Assembly (NCBI GenBank): GCA_010645155.1
Contig: CM021322.1
Location: 10,761,238 to 10,825,237, forward strand
Direction: 5' to 3'
Length of the DNA stretch: 64,000 nt
From: Tigriopus japonicus
Taxonomy: Eukaryota > Arthropoda > Copepoda > Harpacticoida > Harpacticidae
This document shows, in pieces, positions 53,572 to 64,000 of this stretch. Numbering within the stretch: position 1 is the stretch's first letter; each line of letters opens with the position of its first letter. Made by a program: the position numbers and the translations under genes. The notes beneath the pieces were generated by a model, which was not told the DNA's origin, did not search any database, and saw only the letters and a program-made list of their open reading frames with translations.

Positions 53572-55156
53572 TTCTAGATAAAACACTTTTCTTGTTGGAA
53601 TGAATGTCAGATCAAAAATATAGTGTGTCCCGAAAATTTTACCTTTTTTCGATAAGATATGGTTTTACTATTTGAAAAGGACAAGTTAACATTGTTTTGT
53701 TTACCAGAATAATGTTGCGCCAACTCAACCGGTTTTGAAAAAACCTGCTTCACATACTCTGACACAAAAACAAGCATCATTAGGCCGTATTTGAAAAGCC
53801 ATCAATGTTTTTGGAAATTGCAATGTCCGGACATCAGTCACTTGGACGATGGAAGCTTCGGGGACGTGAATTGGGCATGCTTGAGGTAGAACCAATGCAA
53901 AGACTCTCAAGGTGAACCACAACACCGTTTTTTGTGGAAGAAAAAAATGAGAGAGAGGAGAGCCTTAATATACCTTATGAAAGTAAAAATAAGGCTTTGT
54001 TTTCTTCGGCCCTTATATATTTTGAATCTGTGGCTAGAGCCGCATGCTCCAAAGGGCAACGCATCCTCAGTGACACGACCTGCATATTAATTAATGCTTG
54101 GAGGGAGCCCCTCAACCCACATATCATTTGGAGCGTTTTCCATTGGCATTTGGAAAAAAATTGGCCAAACACATCAAGCATTCAAAGATTTATGGACCAA
54201 TAAAGAATCTTCGTGTCATCACTTCAGAAGAAATAGTGAGTAATGAAATTGAAAAGATAAAGTCCATCCATGCGGCATCCATGCGCATTGAACGTTTCCA
54301 GAACCCCCTTCAGCAAAGTTCTGATGCTAAGAGAGTTCAGACATCGATATACAGTGCTTCAGTTACAAGTCAATTTATTCAATTAAAACATTACTACATG
54401 TTACAGATATATAGATACTGTCCGGAGCGGCCCGCGATAGCCTAAACACGTAGGCGTTTCCGTAGTCTTAACTCACTATTCATTTATTCAAGTTTTATCA
54501 CAAAAACAACGGTAGTGGTAAAACCGATTTTTCAGTCAATCTTCCGCCTCCACTCCTTCTTCCAGTTTGCTCTCGAGTCGTTCCCGCCAACCAACAGGGT
54601 GGCCATACACCCGCTACACGATACAGTTACAATTAGCAGTACAGTAATCAGTCAATTAAAAAGAAAGATAAGGAATTAGTATTCGACTTCTCTTATTGAA
54701 TTGTGCATCGTCCGAGAAATTGTTTCCAAAATTATTGAATTCATTTTGATTTTACTTGTCACCAAATATTTCTTATCCAGTATAGGGTTGGCATTTGTAG
54801 TATAGTCCGTCCGCACTTGTTTTTATCCGCTCGATGTTTTCCCAAAACCTTCATCTAAATTTCTTTAAAAAATGCTGTGACAAATCTCTTTTTTTAATTT
54901 TGAAGCAAAACGTAAGACTTAAATTATGAAAAATATGACGCGAAGGACAATTTGTTCATGCCTTTATTTTTCTTAAAAAGAAAGGAAACGGGATGGATAA
55001 TGAAAAATTCTCAAAAAGATGAGGTACGGTGTAAAGACTACTCTCCCCTCAGTAATCCTATACAATATCCTCTTTTCATCATTTTCAAAAAAATTGACAA
55101 TTGAAGAAAGTGAAACAAATTAGAACAAAGTACTGGGGTTTTGAAATTGCAAAGGT

Positions 55157-55162
55157 TTATTC
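55157..55162 (-). terminator. Polyadenylation signal, protease copy 2
   Basis: AATAAA on the minus strand, about 50 bases past the TAA at 55210, at the position equivalent to copy 1. Confidence 0.6.
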
Positions 55163-55209
55163 TCATATCAGTCCTTCTATGAATGACTCTTGAAAGATTG
55201 CCAAATCAT

Positions 55210-62496
<7,287 letters not shown>

Positions 62497-62509
62497 TTTG
62501 AACCTAAGA

Positions 62510-63356
62510 AATAAGATATAATGAAACCATAAATTTGTCCATTAGTATTCCACTTGTCACAACATCAGATTGATATCAAAAGCAAATCAAGCATTATTTG
62601 CCTCCCTCTGAAGCAGATCTCAATTTAGGAATAATAGATTTGTCGCAGTCTCCCTGAATTTTCGCATCCCGTGCTATTAACATTAACAGTACGCCATTCT
62701 GACCAAGGTTATCACATGATTTCAAGCCAACGCTGCCAAAAGTTGTCTGAAAGACTGCCAATTACACGTGTTCATTGACATTTTTAAAGTCCTGTACTGC
62801 CATATTATGCCACTTTTGTGCGGAAATTTTTCCGTGATTAGCTTGTTTTGTTTACCTTTTGGGCACGAGTTTTTTTTCGATCTCATCTTTTTAGGTCGAA
62901 AACTTTCGATCGCGTATTTATTTTGGTCGAAAATTGTTGATCGCGTTTTTAATGTCGTTCTTTTTATATTTTTGTCCACATTGCCACTTTCCGCCATATC
63001 CAGAAGTGGAAAACTTCCACTTCCTCAGGCTTTTCTATATTATCACATTCGGCCATATTCTTCCACTCCAAAAATTCCAACACCACAAATTTTTCTTTAT
63101 AGTCACTTTCTGCCATTTCAAGTTTTCACTGCCATTGAGTTTTATATTTTGCCTCTTTTGAAAAAAGTGGCATCTTGAAATTGCCACCAGGCATCGCTGA
63201 TTCTGACGGTGAATTACGAGTCACGATATCCTTAACTAATCTAACTTATTGAAATCTCACCTGTGTCAGTTACTTTTTAAGTGTGATCAATTACAATTAT
63301 GATTATTTTGGAATAAAATGTAACCAAGTACAAGTCTTAAACATAATTATTTCAAT
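62510..63356. other. Upstream flank of protease copy 2
   Basis: An AG acceptor (62505-62504, minus) sits seven bases before the ATG. Beyond it no TATA box or domain-bearing frame is seen. 62985-63180 has loosely repeated TGCCATTTC/CTTTCTGCC words. Confidence 0.4.
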
Positions 63357-63766
63357 TGCAATTACTTTGGCCACAAATGTAATTCATTACAAAAAATAAC
63401 AATTACTTCGGACTCAAATGTAATTCATTACAAAAAATAACAATAACTTCGGACTTAAATGTAATTCATTACAAAAAAAATAACAATAACTTCGGACTTA
63501 AATGTAATTCATTACAAAAAAAATAACAATTACTTCGGACACAAATGTAATTCATTACAAAAAAATAACAATTACTTCGGACTCAAATGTAATTCATTAC
63601 AAAAAATAACAATTACTTCGGACTTAAATGTAATTCATTACAAAAAATAACAATTACTTCGGACACAAATGCAATTCATTACAAAAAATAACAATTACTT
63701 CGGACACAAATGTAATTCATTACAAAAAAATAACAATTACTTCGGACTCAAATGTAATTCATTACA
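63357..63766. repeat. Satellite, about 10 units of 41-44 bp
   Basis: Unit of the form ATTACTTCGGAC-N-CAAATG then TAATTCATTACAAAAAATAA. Variation is mainly in the A-run length and at CTCA/CTTA/CACA. A looser GTAATT-rich stretch of similar words occurs at 35815-35945. Confidence 0.9.
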
Positions 63767-63777
63767 GACAATTACGT

Positions 63778-63830
63778 GTTTCCCCAGGCGGCGTAGATTC
63801 CAGCCATGTTGACGGGAGAAAACCGTTCGG
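63778..63830 (+). mobile_element. SINE head remnant
   Basis: CCCCAGGCGGCGTAGATTCC matches the region around the B box of the SINE at 22228-22250, directly after the satellite. Confidence 0.45.
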
Positions 63831-64000
63831 AGTGAATTTTCATCCACAATTCAGGCTCAAAACTACTCTATTAGAGCAGAAATCATGAACTCTATGACTT
63901 CCACAACAATATTTGTTGTTGAGAAAAGGGAACAGAATATTTGTAAATGAGATTTAGTAGACACTATCAGAACGATGTTTAGTCAATTCCTAATCATCCC

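Larger units (their letters stand above)
51119..55156. other. Spacer between the tandem proteases
   Basis: Contains the copy-1 promoter region, an AGATGGCG motif (51537-51545) and a hAT-like MITE (53323-53571). The open frames at 51434-51835 and 53934-54445 carry no domain I recognise. Otherwise AT-rich with nothing evident. Confidence 0.5.

Noticed and set aside
53934..54445. Two overlapping open frames between the proteases
   Set aside because: Different phases, no domain, no supporting splice sites.
63357..63766. CRISPR-like repeat array
   Set aside because: Units are contiguous without unique spacers, and the genome is eukaryotic.

Overview
This is a stretch of animal nuclear genome, AT-rich, with spliced genes, GT-AG introns and many small DNA transposons. 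The gene content (a PDE2-type phosphodiesterase, a pipe/UST-type sulfotransferase, two secreted CUB-trypsins), a short (CCTAA) run and the style of the retroelement remnants suggest an arthropod, plausibly a copepod-like crustacean. The species call is inference; a spliced metazoan gene set is seen directly. No CRISPR array, rRNA or intact tRNA gene is visible.

Layout. 1-9600 is repeat-bearing flank with no gene I can support. 9619-29005 (+) is a 13-exon PDE2A-type cyclic nucleotide phosphodiesterase: GAF-A, GAF-B, HD-type catalytic domain. All exon phases join and give 785 residues. Its introns hold most of the mobile elements of the left half. 30648-31553 (+) is an intronless Dpy-30-motif protein. 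31554-39236 has no confident gene and is a mosaic of transposon remnants. 39237-47231 (+) is a 4-exon type II Golgi membrane sulfotransferase of the uronyl 2-O-sulfotransferase family. Its 5.3-kb last intron carries a three-level nest of insertions. Convergent to it on the minus strand are two tandem 10-exon genes, 47708-51111 and 55210-62496, for secreted CUB-domain trypsin-like proteases (454 and 456 residues). Their exon lengths match exactly except for the last exon. 62510-64000 holds an AT-rich satellite and a SINE remnant.

The genes do not form a pathway. PDE2 is a cytosolic cAMP/cGMP hydrolase stimulated by cGMP, the Dpy-30 protein is probably a docking subunit, the sulfotransferase modifies glycosaminoglycans in the Golgi, and the proteases are secreted zymogens. 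The sulfotransferase and the first protease are tail to tail, with polyadenylation signals about 360 bp apart.

The most informative non-genic content is the mobile-element record. Eight short inverted-repeat elements have perfect 8-bp target duplications (hAT-like). A palindromic 450-bp element is present twice with a 7-bp target duplication, and related unoccupied sites for both insertions are in the same window. A tRNA-like SINE appears to share its 3' tail with a LINE remnant. A recurring CGCCATCTA motif is spread through the non-coding DNA. I found no wholly new gene system.
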